DNA from: Geodermatophilaceae bacterium
GTDB lineage: Bacteria; Actinomycetota; Actinomycetes; Mycobacteriales; Geodermatophilaceae
Assembly: GCA_013813215.1 (NCBI GenBank)
Contig: JACCSC010000084.1
Coordinates: 1-21,564, forward strand
Reading direction: 5' to 3'
Length of the DNA stretch: 21,564 bases
In this document: piece by piece, positions 15,339-21,564 of the stretch
Numbering within the stretch: the first letter of the stretch is position 1
Layout: each line of letters begins with the position of its first letter
Translations under genes and position numbers: made by a program
Notes under the pieces: model-generated
Seen by the model: the letters and a program-made list of their open reading frames with translations, nothing else
The model's database searches: none
Told to the model about the DNA's origin: nothing

Positions 15339-15418
15339 GTGCCCCTTGTACTACATCGGGACGGCCCCCAGGGAGGATTCGTCCGGTTTGCCGGTGGTGT
15401 TGGCGGCGTACGGCGGTG

Positions 15419-16070
15419 CTAGGGGCCGGTCTCGGTGGCTACCCGCAGCCCGAAGCCGACGAACACGGTGGCGGTGATCCGGTCCAGCCAGACTCGCACC
15501 CGAGGGCGTTCGAGGATCTGGCCGGCGGCCGCGGCCAGCCGTCCCAGCACGAAATACCACAGGACGGCCTCGGCCGCCTGCAGGGCGGCCATGGCCATCG
15601 ACGTCTGCACGATTCGGTGCACCGGCCGGGATGAACTGCGGCAGGAACACCACGAAGAAGACGCCGAGCTTGGGGTTGAGCACGCAGGTCAGCAGGGCGC
15701 GTCGGTAGCCCCAGCCGAGCGACAGGAGCCGGTTCCGGCGCGGCCGATCCTCGGCGGACCGGCGATGGTGGCCGGTCCGACGGGAGGCGCGCAGCGCCTA
15801 GACGGCCAGCACGAGCAGGTAGGCGGCGCAGGCGAAGCGGAAGACGTCGTACAGCACCGCGCTGGTGCGCAGGGCAGCCGCCAGGCCGAGGGCGGCCGCG
15901 CCACCCCAGATCAGCAGGCCGGTGCCGACCCCCCAGGCGGCCCGCGCCGCGGCGGCCCGGCCGGCCTTGACCACGGTGGCGAGCACCATCGCGGTGTCAG
16001 GCCCGGGCAGCATGGTGATCAACGCCGCCGGCACGGCGTAGGCGAGCAGGGCCGTGACGAGGTCGCTCAC
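15419..16070 (-). pseudogene. LysE/RhtB-type amino-acid exporter, broken by a stop and a frameshift
   Basis: GTG 16070 starts a LysE-family sequence, MSDLVTALLAYAVPAAL then LPGPDTAMVLATVVKAG, with the usual hydrophobic helices to about residue 90. A TAG at 15798-15800 interrupts YLLVLAV-stop-ALRASRR. The same frame then continues with good family sequence (CVLNPKLGVFFVVFLPQFIPAG), which shows the stop is internal. Near 15622 the frame must change by +1 to continue into QTSMAMAALQAAEAVLWYF and the final helix VWLDRITATVFVGFGL, ending at TAG 15419. Repaired, it would be about 215 residues, normal for the family. The start overlaps the stop of the PPOX-type gene (GTGA). It is very likely non-functional unless the two lesions are sequence errors. 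Confidence 0.85.
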
Positions 16071-16492
16071 CCGTCTCCGGTCCAGCCGTAGACCCGGTCC
16101 AGGCTCACTCGGACCAGCAGTCTCTGCTCGGAGACCATCGCCGCCCTGAACGCCGCCCAGTCCGGGTGCTCGCCGCGCATAGCGCGATAGTGCTCCACGA
16201 TGCCGTCGGTGGCGGGGTCGTCCACGGCGTCGGCGATCGCGCCGAGCGCGGCGACACCCTCGGCGACGGCGTAGGCGCCGAGATCGGTCGTCGTGACGTA
16301 GAGGCTGACCCGGGGGTCTCGAGCGAGGTTGCGGGTCTTGGCGCGGTCCGCGGTGACCGAGATCAGCGCCGTCCGAGCGGCCGGGTCGTAGAGGTAGCCG
16401 ACGTTGGACAGTTGGGGTCGGCCGTCACGCTTCACGGTGACCAGGACACCACGGGAGTGGCCCTCGATCAGCGTCCACAGGGCGTCGTTCAC
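16067..16492 (-). CDS. PPOX-class (probably F420-dependent) flavin/deazaflavin-binding protein
   Basis: The GTG at 16492 gives 141 residues in the pyridoxamine 5'-phosphate oxidase-like split-barrel fold. Typical elements are LVTVKRDGRPQLSNVGYLYDP (about 18-38), ISVTADRAKTRNLARDPRVSLYV (about 45-67) and the C-terminal LVRVSLDRVYGWTGDG. This matches the actinobacterial group that usually binds F420 rather than FMN; the cofactor is inferred. The frame is open much further upstream, but that stretch is antisense-like and overlaps the reductase gene. The chosen GTG overlaps the reductase stop (GTGA at 16489-16492), and its own stop overlaps the exporter start in the same way. It is the only gene of its operon without a lesion. 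Confidence 0.85.
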   Translation of the reverse strand: MNDALWTLIEGHSRGVLVTVKRDGRPQLSNVGYLYDPAARTALISVTADRAKTRNLARDPRVSLYVTTTDLGAYAVAEGVAALGAIADAVDDPATDGIVEHYRAMRGEHPDWAAFRAAMVSEQRLLVRVSLDRVYGWTGDG

Positions 16493-17066
16493 GAAGCCAC
16501 GGCATCGAGGGTGTGGGCCCGGCGAAGGCGCAGGGGGCGCAGGGTCGCGGCGAGCAGGTGCAGTTCGGCGAGCACGTCGTCGGCCGCCTCGGCCATGACC
16601 TCGTCGGGAGCGAGGATGCCCTGTGCGTCCAAGCGCTGCCGGAGCCGAATGCTGACGCCGTCCGGGACCGGGACCATCCGCAGCGCGGTGAGTACCGGCT
16701 TGATCATCTCCGCGGCGCGCAGACCGGCCGACGTCATGCCGTAGCTGACGAAGCCGACCGGCTTGTAGGCCCACTCAGCGTAGAGGTAGTCCAGGGCGTT
16801 CTTCAGCGGTGCGCTCACCCCCCGGTTGTACTCGGGCGTCACGAGCACGAACGCGTCCGCCTCGTCGACCGGGTGTGCTCGTGCACGTACGCCCCATCCC
16901 CAGCCGCCTCCGGCTCGTCCAGGAACGGCAGGTCGACCGCGGCGAGATCGACCACGAGAACGTCGTCGAAGCCGCCATGCTGGCGCGCCCGCTCGGCGAA
17001 CCACCGTCCGATCTGCGGCCCCACGCGGCCGGGGCGGGTGCTAGCGAGGATCACGTGCAGCTTCAC
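16489..17066 (-). pseudogene. NADPH-dependent FMN reductase family gene, frameshifted
   Basis: GTG 17066 is fixed by AAGGAG seven bases upstream. The first frame encodes VILASTRPGRVGPQIGRWF and continues through the first half of a flavodoxin-like fold to YVHEHTR, then runs into a stop at 16839. The second half is in another frame: VDEADAFVLVTPEYN, then APLKNALDYLYAEWAYKP, ending LDAVAS at 16489. Family members normally have about five residues between HTR and VD (such as RWSAT). A deletion of about 13 bases around 16866-16878 would explain both the missing residues and the frame change. Repaired length would be about 195 residues. The break is likely inactivating and also removes the stop-start coupling to the PPOX gene. 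Confidence 0.82.
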
Positions 17067-17674
17067 GTCGGGACTCCTTGTGTGTTGTCGGTGCGGAGAA
17101 CAGGGGGATGAACAGCTGCGCCAGTGGACCGATGCCGACGGCGTAGACCAGAGTGCCGACGCCGACCGTCCCGCCGAGGAGCCACCCGGTCGCGAGCACG
17201 AACACCTCGATGGCCGTCCGGGCCCGGCGGATGGAGACGCTGCGCGCGGCGAGCCCGGTCATCAGGCCGTCCCGCGGGCCGGGCCCGAGTCCGGCGCCGA
17301 TGTACAGCCCGGTGGCCAGGCCGTTGCCCAGCACGCCGGTCACGAGGAACACCAGCCGCCAGCCCAGCCCGGGCGGTGTCGGCGGACGGCCATGGTCGCG
17401 TCCAGAGCGAGCCCGACGAGGAGGACGTTGGTCAGGGTGCCGATGCCGGGTCGTTGGCGCAGCGGCACCCACAGCAGCGGCACCCACAGCAGCAGTACGA
17501 CGAGGCTCACGACGATGACCACGGTCCCGATGGACAGGCCGCTGCGGACCGCGATCCCCTGGTGCAGCACGTCCGACGGATCGAGCCCGAGTCGGCCCGG
17601 ACCAGCAGGGCGACGCTGGCCCCGAACAGCCAGAGTCCCAGCAGCAGCTGACCGGTGCGTCTAGTCGTTGACAT
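17041..17674 (-). pseudogene. YczE/YitT-like membrane protein gene with two frameshifts
   Basis: The reading must use three frames. From ATG 17674 it reads TGQLLLGLWLFGASVALLVRA. After a -1 change near 17580-17592 it reads GLDPSDVLHQGIAVRSGLSI and VLLVGLALDAT. After another change near 17380-17392 it reads GLGWRLVFLVTGVLGNG, YIGAGLGPGPRDGLMTGLA and FVLATGWLLGGTVGVG, ending at 17041. Joined, these match actinobacterial YczE/YitT-type proteins of about 210 residues with several membrane helices. A 15-bp duplication adds five residues in one helix. The start codon lies within a MarR-type palindrome with no ribosome site, so a leaderless transcript is likely. The 3' end overlaps the reductase start by 26 bases. 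Confidence 0.78.
17460..17489. repeat. 15-bp tandem duplication in the YczE-like pseudogene
   Basis: CAGCGGCACCCACAG at 17460-17474 is repeated exactly at 17475-17489. On the coding (-) strand it doubles a WVPL-containing segment (LLWVPLLWVPL) in a membrane helix. It is in frame, so it does not itself break the gene. Confidence 0.9.
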
Positions 17675-17714
17675 GTCACTGATCATGGCAAAGTCTTTGA
17701 TGACATGTCAACGA
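17665..17714. promoter_or_regulatory. paired palindromic operators between MarR gene and its target operon
   Basis: TGACATGTCA, a perfect 10-bp palindrome, occurs at 17669-17678 and 17701-17710. The flanks extend the match to 14-base inverted arms (TCGTTGACATGTCA and its complement) 22 bases apart. The centres are 32 bp apart, three helical turns. TTGACA -35-like boxes are embedded in both copies. On the - strand, TTGACA (17711-17706) is followed 18 bases later by CATGAT (17687-17682), which would start transcription next to the ATG at 17674. This is a strong candidate for cooperative MarR binding and autoregulation. Confidence 0.72.
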
Positions 17715-17730
17715 GAGGTATCGTGCGGAT

Positions 17731-18222
17731 GTGCCGAGGACGCGGTGGTTGAGCAGACGCGAGGACCGAGCCTGGCGGGCCTACCGGTTGATGCAGACGG
17801 TGCTGCCCGCCCAGCTCGCCCGCGACCTCATGCGCGACAGCGGCTTGTCCGAGCCGGACTACGACGTCCTGTCGACGCTGTCGGAGAAGACCGCCCACCG
17901 CTGGCAGCTGCGCGAGCTCGCGGCCAAGATGTCCTGGTCACGCAGCCGGCTGTCCCACCACATCTCCCGGATGCAGCGGCGCGGACTTGTGGTGCGGGAG
18001 GACGACCCCGACGACGCCCGCGGGTGCATGATCACGCTGACCGAGCAGGGCCTGCTGACGCTGGAGGAGGCGGCTCCTGCGCACGTGCAGTCTGTGCGGC
18101 GGCACTTCATCGACCTGCTGACTCACGAGGAGATCGCGACCCTGACCGCGATCGCCGAACGCGTCGTCGACCGCCTCGCCGCTGGCAAAGCTCAGGCCGC
18201 CGGCGCATCGGCGGGCAGCTGA
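17731..18222 (+). CDS. MarR-family transcriptional regulator
   Basis: This 163-residue protein has the MarR winged-helix layout. An N-terminal dimer helix (RAWRAYRLMQTVLPAQLARDL, about 11-31) is followed by the recognition region WQLRELAAKMSWSRSRLSHHISRMQRRGLV (about 58-87) with wing VREDDPDDARGCMITLTEQG, then C-terminal dimer helices. The chosen start is GTG 17731; a weak AGAGG lies about 13 bases upstream, so the true start is not certain. It diverges from the YczE/reductase/PPOX/exporter operon across paired palindromes and most likely represses that operon and itself. MarR proteins often respond to phenolic or oxidising ligands, which would suit a flavin/F420 redox cassette. The effector is unknown. 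The regulator is intact although three of its presumed targets are broken. Confidence 0.9.
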   Translation: MPRTRWLSRREDRAWRAYRLMQTVLPAQLARDLMRDSGLSEPDYDVLSTLSEKTAHRWQLRELAAKMSWSRSRLSHHISRMQRRGLVVREDDPDDARGCMITLTEQGLLTLEEAAPAHVQSVRRHFIDLLTHEEIATLTAIAERVVDRLAAGKAQAAGASAGS

Positions 18223-18253
18223 GGCGGCCGGCCGGACGAGAGTGGTGGCCGAA

Positions 18254-18293
18254 GTCGCCGTACCGCGTCGCAAGCTGCGACCGGTACGGCGAC
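18254..18293. terminator. very strong bidirectional terminator hairpin
   Basis: GTCGCCGTACC (18254-18264) pairs with GGTACGGCGAC (18283-18293). The stem continues inward with GTCGCA (18267-18272) and TGCGAC (18276-18281) and one more G-C pair, with one bulged base and a three-base loop AGC. This gives about 18 pairs. It lies in the 110-base gap between the convergent MarR and beta-propeller genes, so it likely terminates both. There is no T-run. Confidence 0.75.
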
Positions 18294-18332
18294 GCCGGGG
18301 AGGCCATTGTGATCCTGGCCTCACCCCTAAGG

Positions 18333-19514
18333 TCAGTAGACCGCCAGCCCGGAGGCCCCGTCCGCGACCGGCAGGCCGCCGGTGACCACTCCCCTCGACG
18401 TCAGGGAACCGTCCGCCTGGATCTCGAACGCGGCCACCGCGCCGGTGCCGCGCAGCAGCAGGTAGAGGTAGCGGTTGTCGGCACTGAGGGCAAGATCGAC
18501 CGGCTGACTGTCGGCGCCCAGGAACGCGGCGTCGCCGTCGAGCAGGCGGACCCGACCGGCGAAGTCGAACCGGTAGGTGGAGATCGTTCCGCTGCCGAAG
18601 TTGGCGATGTAGGCGTACCGGCCGTCGTCGGTGATGACTACCCAGCACGAATCGGTCTGTTGGTTGGGGACCGAGCCACTGATCACGTTGAAGTTGCCGC
18701 CCGGGAGCACCCGGTACGTCGAGACCGCGGAAGCAGCCTCAGCGGCGTTGAACGACTCGACGACGAGAAGCTGGCTGTTGTTGCGGAAGGCCATGCTGAA
18801 CGGCCGCAGCCCGAACGAGGCGTTGCGACTCGGTACGGCGCTGGCCAGACCGGCACTGTCGACCCGGAAGACGTCCAGGGCGTTAGCCGGCGACAGCAGC
18901 GTGTTGGTGGTCTTGTGCGTCACGACCAGGAGCCGTCCGTCGGGGCTGAACTCCACCTGGCCGGGCACCGCAATGGGTGAGCTCAGCTCCCTGAACGAGT
19001 CCGGCAGGGGCGTCAAGGTCCCGTTGGCATTCCTGGTGAAGCCGAGAATCCCGTTACCCGCGACTGACCCGTCCAGAACGTAGAGCAGGTTGCCGTTGAT
19101 CGTCAGGCTGTTCGGCTGGTCACCGGCGTACACCTTCTGCAGGAACGTCAGCTGCGTTCCGTTCACGGCGAAGACGGTGACATCGTCGCTCCCGGCATTC
19201 GCCGCGTACAGGAACCGATGGTCGCTGCTCAGCCGTAGCGCCCCTTGAGTGTCCAAGTCGACGCCAATGCCGGCACCTCGCGTGGACACGTTTCCTACCC
19301 GGGTCAGGACGCCGTCGGCGGCCCGACGATAGGTGATGATCTGGTTGTTGACGCTCCGGTTGGTCATCGCAAAGGCGGCGCCTTCGCCTGCGCCCAAAGC
19401 CACCGTGGCGCGCTCCGGCGCCCCCGAGGCTTGGCCTTGCGCGACCAGCACCACGCCCAGCAGCATGATCAGCGACAACGCCGCGATGCCCAGTCTCTTC
19501 ACCCGGTTCGACAT
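18333..19514 (-). CDS. secreted lactonase-like seven-bladed beta-propeller protein
   Basis: ATG 19514 has GGAG seven bases upstream and gives 393 residues. The frame is open far upstream but that part overlaps the divergent regulator. The N-terminus is a signal peptide (MSNRVKRLG, hydrophobic about 10-26, cleavage near ASGA). Repeated blade motifs follow: SSDHRFLYAANAGSDDVTVF, SPDGRLLVVTHK, TDDGRYAYIANFGSGTISTY and SADNRYLYLLLRGTGAVAAF. This is the pattern of the lactonase/6-phosphogluconolactonase (PF10282-type) propeller family. Most exported members have unknown activity, so an enzyme role is not certain. It shares a 155-base divergent region with a MocR-type regulator, which may control it. 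Confidence 0.85.
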   Translation of the reverse strand: MSNRVKRLGIAALSLIMLLGVVLVAQGQASGAPERATVALGAGEGAAFAMTNRSVNNQIITYRRAADGVLTRVGNVSTRGAGIGVDLDTQGALRLSSDHRFLYAANAGSDDVTVFAVNGTQLTFLQKVYAGDQPNSLTINGNLLYVLDGSVAGNGILGFTRNANGTLTPLPDSFRELSSPIAVPGQVEFSPDGRLLVVTHKTTNTLLSPANALDVFRVDSAGLASAVPSRNASFGLRPFSMAFRNNSQLLVVESFNAAEAASAVSTYRVLPGGNFNVISGSVPNQQTDSCWVVITDDGRYAYIANFGSGTISTYRFDFAGRVRLLDGDAAFLGADSQPVDLALSADNRYLYLLLRGTGAVAAFEIQADGSLTSRGVVTGGLPVADGASGLAVY

Positions 19515-19610
19515 GTCTGTTCTCCCTGCTCGAAGAGCCGAGGCAGCAGTGGGGTGCCACCGCTGGCTCGGGTGCGCAGTCGGTGTCCCCGACGCAACTG
19601 CCCGTACGCT

Positions 19611-19666
19611 AGGACAGCATCGGTCCTGTAGGCAGGACCAGTGACAGGCGAGAAGCAAGGACCAGT
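19611..19666. promoter_or_regulatory. cluster of AGGACC half-sites, candidate MocR operator
   Basis: A perfect inverted repeat GGTCCTG (19622-19628)/CAGGACC (19633-19639) is flanked by AGGAC (19611-19615) and by a second AGGACCAGT. The nine-base AGGACCAGT occurs directly repeated at 19634-19642 and 19658-19666, 24 bases apart. MocR/GabR proteins are known to bind paired direct repeats near their own start. The cluster ends four bases before the MocR start codon. Confidence 0.5.
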
Positions 19667-19669
19667 TGT

Positions 19670-21133
19670 ATGCCGCTGAATGCCGCCGAGCTGCTCCTCG
19701 TCCTCGCCGATCAGGGGCGGTTGCCGTTGCGCCTTCGCCTCGCGAACGCCTTGCGGGATGCGATTCGCCGCGGTCAGTTGCCAGCCGGAACGACGCTGCC
19801 CTCGACCCGGATCCTCGCCAACGATCTGGGCCTTTCCCGCGGTGTAGTGGTCGATGCCTACGCCCAGCTCGCCGCGGAGGGCTTCGTGCGCAGCCGTCCT
19901 GGTGCGGAGACGACCGTGGTGTACGCCGGGACGGTCGCACTGCCCGAGCAATGGCACAAGCGGTCGCCGGCGCCTCGTCCGGTCCCGGAGCTGGATCTGC
20001 GACCCGGTTGGCCGGATCTGTCGGCCTTCCCACGCGCGGCCTGGGTCACTGCGACGCGAGAGGTCCTCACCGAGTTGCCCGACGCTCAGTTGGGCTACTG
20101 CGAGCCGTGGGGTGCCTGGGAGTTGCGCCGCGCACTGGCCGATTACTTGTCGCGCGTGCGCGGTGCTATGACCGCCCCGGATGGCGTTGTCGTGGTCAGC
20201 GGGGTCACCCAAGGCCTGACGCTGCTCTGCCGATTGCTGCTCCTCTCAGGCACGAGCCGCCTGGCCGTGGAAGACCCGAGCAATGCCGTGCAGCGCGAGC
20301 TGCTCAGCCGGCTTGGCATGGACCTGGTGGACGTCACCGTGGACGGTGGCGGTCTCGACGTGGACGCTCTTACCGCCACCAGGGCCCGCGCGGTGCTCTG
20401 CACCCCCGCGCACCAGTACCCGACGGGGGCAGTGCTGTCACCGGAGCGGCGCGAGCGGCTGCTGCGCTGGGCCAGTGAGTCCGGCGGGCTGATCATCGAG
20501 GACGACTACGACGCGGAGTTTCGTTACGAGCGGGGCCCCCTAGGTTGCCTGCAGGGCATGGACCCCGCGCGGGTGGCCCTGGTCGGCAGCGTGAGCAAGA
20601 CGCTGGCTCCCGCGCTGCGGCTCGGATGGGTTCTCACCCCGCCGTACCTGTTGGCGGCGCTACGCGGGATCAAGCGGGACGACGACTTCGGCAGCAACGC
20701 AATCGCCCAGCACGTGCTGGCCCGCCTGCTGGAATCCGGGCGCTATGACCGCCACCTGCGCGGCCTAAGACGTCGATATCGGGAACGCCGTGACGCCTTC
20801 CTCCGAGCCATGGAGCGTCGGCTGCCGGACTGGACGGTGATGGGCAACGCGGGCGGCTTGCATCTGACTTTGGCGCTGCCTCCGGGTGTTTCCGAGGGCA
20901 GGCTTGTCGCGGCCGCCGCGGCTCGTGGCCTTTCCGTTCTCGGCCTCGAGACGATGCAGGGCAGCACGGTGTCGGGACCGGGCATCGTCGTCTCGTACGC
21001 ACGAGCGACCCCCGACATGTCCGAAGAAGCCGTGACCAGACTGTTCCAAGCGACGCAATTCGTGGACCAGGTGACGTCCGAGATGGAAGCAAGAGTGACC
21101 AGCGCGGCCATCCTGTGGCAGAACCTGGGATGA
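19670..21133 (+). CDS. MocR/GabR-type regulator (GntR helix-turn-helix fused to aminotransferase domain)
   Basis: This 487-residue protein has an N-terminal GntR winged helix (RLANALRDAIRRGQLPAG, then TLPSTRILANDLGLSRGVV, about 23-85). A linker joins it to a fold-type I aminotransferase domain (about 105-480). PLP-site residues are visible: EDDYDAEFRY (277-286) and the Schiff-base Lys310 in GSVSKTLAPALRLGW. Members use bound PLP, alone or with an amino compound, as the signal, and regulate PLP synthesis, GABA or transport genes. No pdx or gab genes are next to it, so its target is open; the divergent beta-propeller gene is the nearest candidate. The ATG 19670 has CAAGGA eight bases upstream. 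Confidence 0.92.
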   Translation: MPLNAAELLLVLADQGRLPLRLRLANALRDAIRRGQLPAGTTLPSTRILANDLGLSRGVVVDAYAQLAAEGFVRSRPGAETTVVYAGTVALPEQWHKRSPAPRPVPELDLRPGWPDLSAFPRAAWVTATREVLTELPDAQLGYCEPWGAWELRRALADYLSRVRGAMTAPDGVVVVSGVTQGLTLLCRLLLLSGTSRLAVEDPSNAVQRELLSRLGMDLVDVTVDGGGLDVDALTATRARAVLCTPAHQYPTGAVLSPERRERLLRWASESGGLIIEDDYDAEFRYERGPLGCLQGMDPARVALVGSVSKTLAPALRLGWVLTPPYLLAALRGIKRDDDFGSNAIAQHVLARLLESGRYDRHLRGLRRRYRERRDAFLRAMERRLPDWTVMGNAGGLHLTLALPPGVSEGRLVAAAAARGLSVLGLETMQGSTVSGPGIVVSYARATPDMSEEAVTRLFQATQFVDQVTSEMEARVTSAAILWQNLG

Positions 21134-21393
21134 GAGCGAAGTCTCACTCAAGCCGCACGTCACGCTGGTGAAGCCCGCCACCTGTGGGAGTACGTGGCAG
21201 ACGTACGTCGCACGCAGAACCGTGGCCGCCTACCGCCGAGGACACACCGCAGGCACTCGCCACCGCGGCGCACCATCACGTTGCCCGACACTCGCTTCAG
21301 CACGAGGCGAACCCCAACCAAGATCATCCGGTCGCGCTCAGGGGCTTACCGAAAGACCGGGGCTAGCGAACCGAGACTAGCGCTGAGGCCCAC
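21134..21393. other. intergenic stretch without a recognised gene
   Basis: Short open frames exist here on both strands, including one of about 106 codons on the + strand from 21194. Their products are Arg/Thr/Pro-rich, show no domain and have no ribosome site. I see no RNA gene, repeat or clear promoter. Confidence 0.5.
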
Positions 21394-21418
21394 GTCCTCC
21401 AGGGGGTACCCCGAGGAC
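21394..21418 (-). terminator. hairpin just after the stop of the partial - strand gene
   Basis: GTCCTC (21394-21399) pairs with GAGGAC (21413-21418), and the interior GGGGTACCCC (21403-21412) is self-complementary, with a three-base bulge on one side. On the - strand it begins four bases after the stop at 21422, a typical terminator position. Confidence 0.5.
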
Positions 21419-21421
21419 ACC

Positions 21422-21564
21422 CTATTCCCGAGCGAGGACTTGGTCATAGACCACCCCGGTCGCCGCGGCCTGCACAAGCTTGTCGACGACGTCAACAGCC
21501 CAGTCCTGACGTGACCAGGTCGACGGGTGATACAGCCCAAGCGCTGTGTTCAGTAGCACATCTG
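21422..21564 (-). CDS. 3' end of an unidentified protein, running off the right edge
   Basis: On the - strand a frame is open from the window edge (first full codon at 21562) to TAG at 21422-21424, giving the last 46 residues of a protein. It begins DVLLNTALGLYHPSTWSRQD and ends VVYDQVLARE. The composition is protein-like: amphipathic helices, Trp/Tyr/Asp, little Arg bias. This differs from the shadow frames around it. The hairpin immediately downstream supports a real gene end. No start is in the window and I do not recognise the family. Confidence 0.5.
   Translation of the reverse strand, partial: DVLLNTALGLYHPSTWSRQDWAVDVVDKLVQAAATGVVYDQVLARE

Noticed and set aside
15798..15800. Programmed readthrough of the TAG in the LysE gene
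   Set aside because: A second lesion (frameshift) downstream and broken neighbours make simple gene decay more likely.
16493..16774. Longer N-terminus for the PPOX-type protein
   Set aside because: The added residues are Arg/Pro-rich shadow sequence within the reductase gene; GTG 16492 gives the usual length and a GTGA overlap.
21194..21514. 106-codon open frame on the + strand near the right end
   Set aside because: Arg/Thr/Pro-rich, no ribosome site, no domain, and it overlaps the more protein-like - strand frame.

Overview
The window is a high-GC, gene-dense segment of an actinomycete chromosome. Evidence for this is the third-position GC bias with long antisense shadow frames, frequent GTG starts, GTGA/ATGA gene overlaps, and a glnA2-like gene close to glnE, as in Streptomyces and Mycobacterium. 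I cannot name the genus. No rRNA, tRNA, CRISPR array, IS element or prophage gene was seen.

Left part (1-6874, all +): nitrogen metabolism. A GlnA2-type glutamine synthetase-family ligase is followed by a strong hairpin, a secreted amidase-signature hydrolase, a class I glutamine amidotransferase and the two-domain GlnE adenylyltransferase. The ligase lacks the adenylylation-site segment of GSI-beta enzymes, so GlnE probably acts on another synthetase elsewhere in the genome.

Middle part (6896-12235): an unusual signalling locus. A NarL/LuxR response regulator (-) diverges from a + strand operon. That operon encodes a secreted Cu/Zn-superoxide-dismutase-like protein that keeps the copper ligands but not the zinc ligands, a four-helix membrane protein, a degenerate sensor kinase lacking the phospho-acceptor His and normal ATP-binding boxes, and an intact multi-membrane-span sensor histidine kinase. 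The two kinase genes overlap by four bases. A compact inverted repeat lies between the regulator and the operon. I regard this as the best candidate for an undescribed system in the window: an extracytoplasmic copper/oxidant sensor with a pseudokinase partner.

Right-middle part (12197-15338): a TetR-type repressor with an unusual C-terminal tail diverges from a RidA-family gene. The gap holds a near-consensus promoter overlapped by a perfect inverted repeat. A Tat-exported PHP-domain protein follows on the - strand.

15419-18222: a MarR-controlled cassette that appears to be decaying. A YczE-like membrane protein (two frameshifts and a 15-bp duplication), an NADPH:FMN-reductase-like gene (frameshift) and a LysE-type exporter (nonsense codon plus frameshift) are broken, while the F420/PPOX-type gene embedded among them is intact. 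The divergent MarR gene faces them across two copies of a perfect 10-bp palindrome, three helical turns apart.

18254-21564: a very strong bidirectional terminator hairpin, a secreted lactonase-like beta-propeller protein (-), a divergent MocR/GabR-type regulator (+) with repeated AGGACC half-sites between them, about 290 bases with no recognised gene, and the 3' end of an unidentified - strand gene that runs off the right edge.
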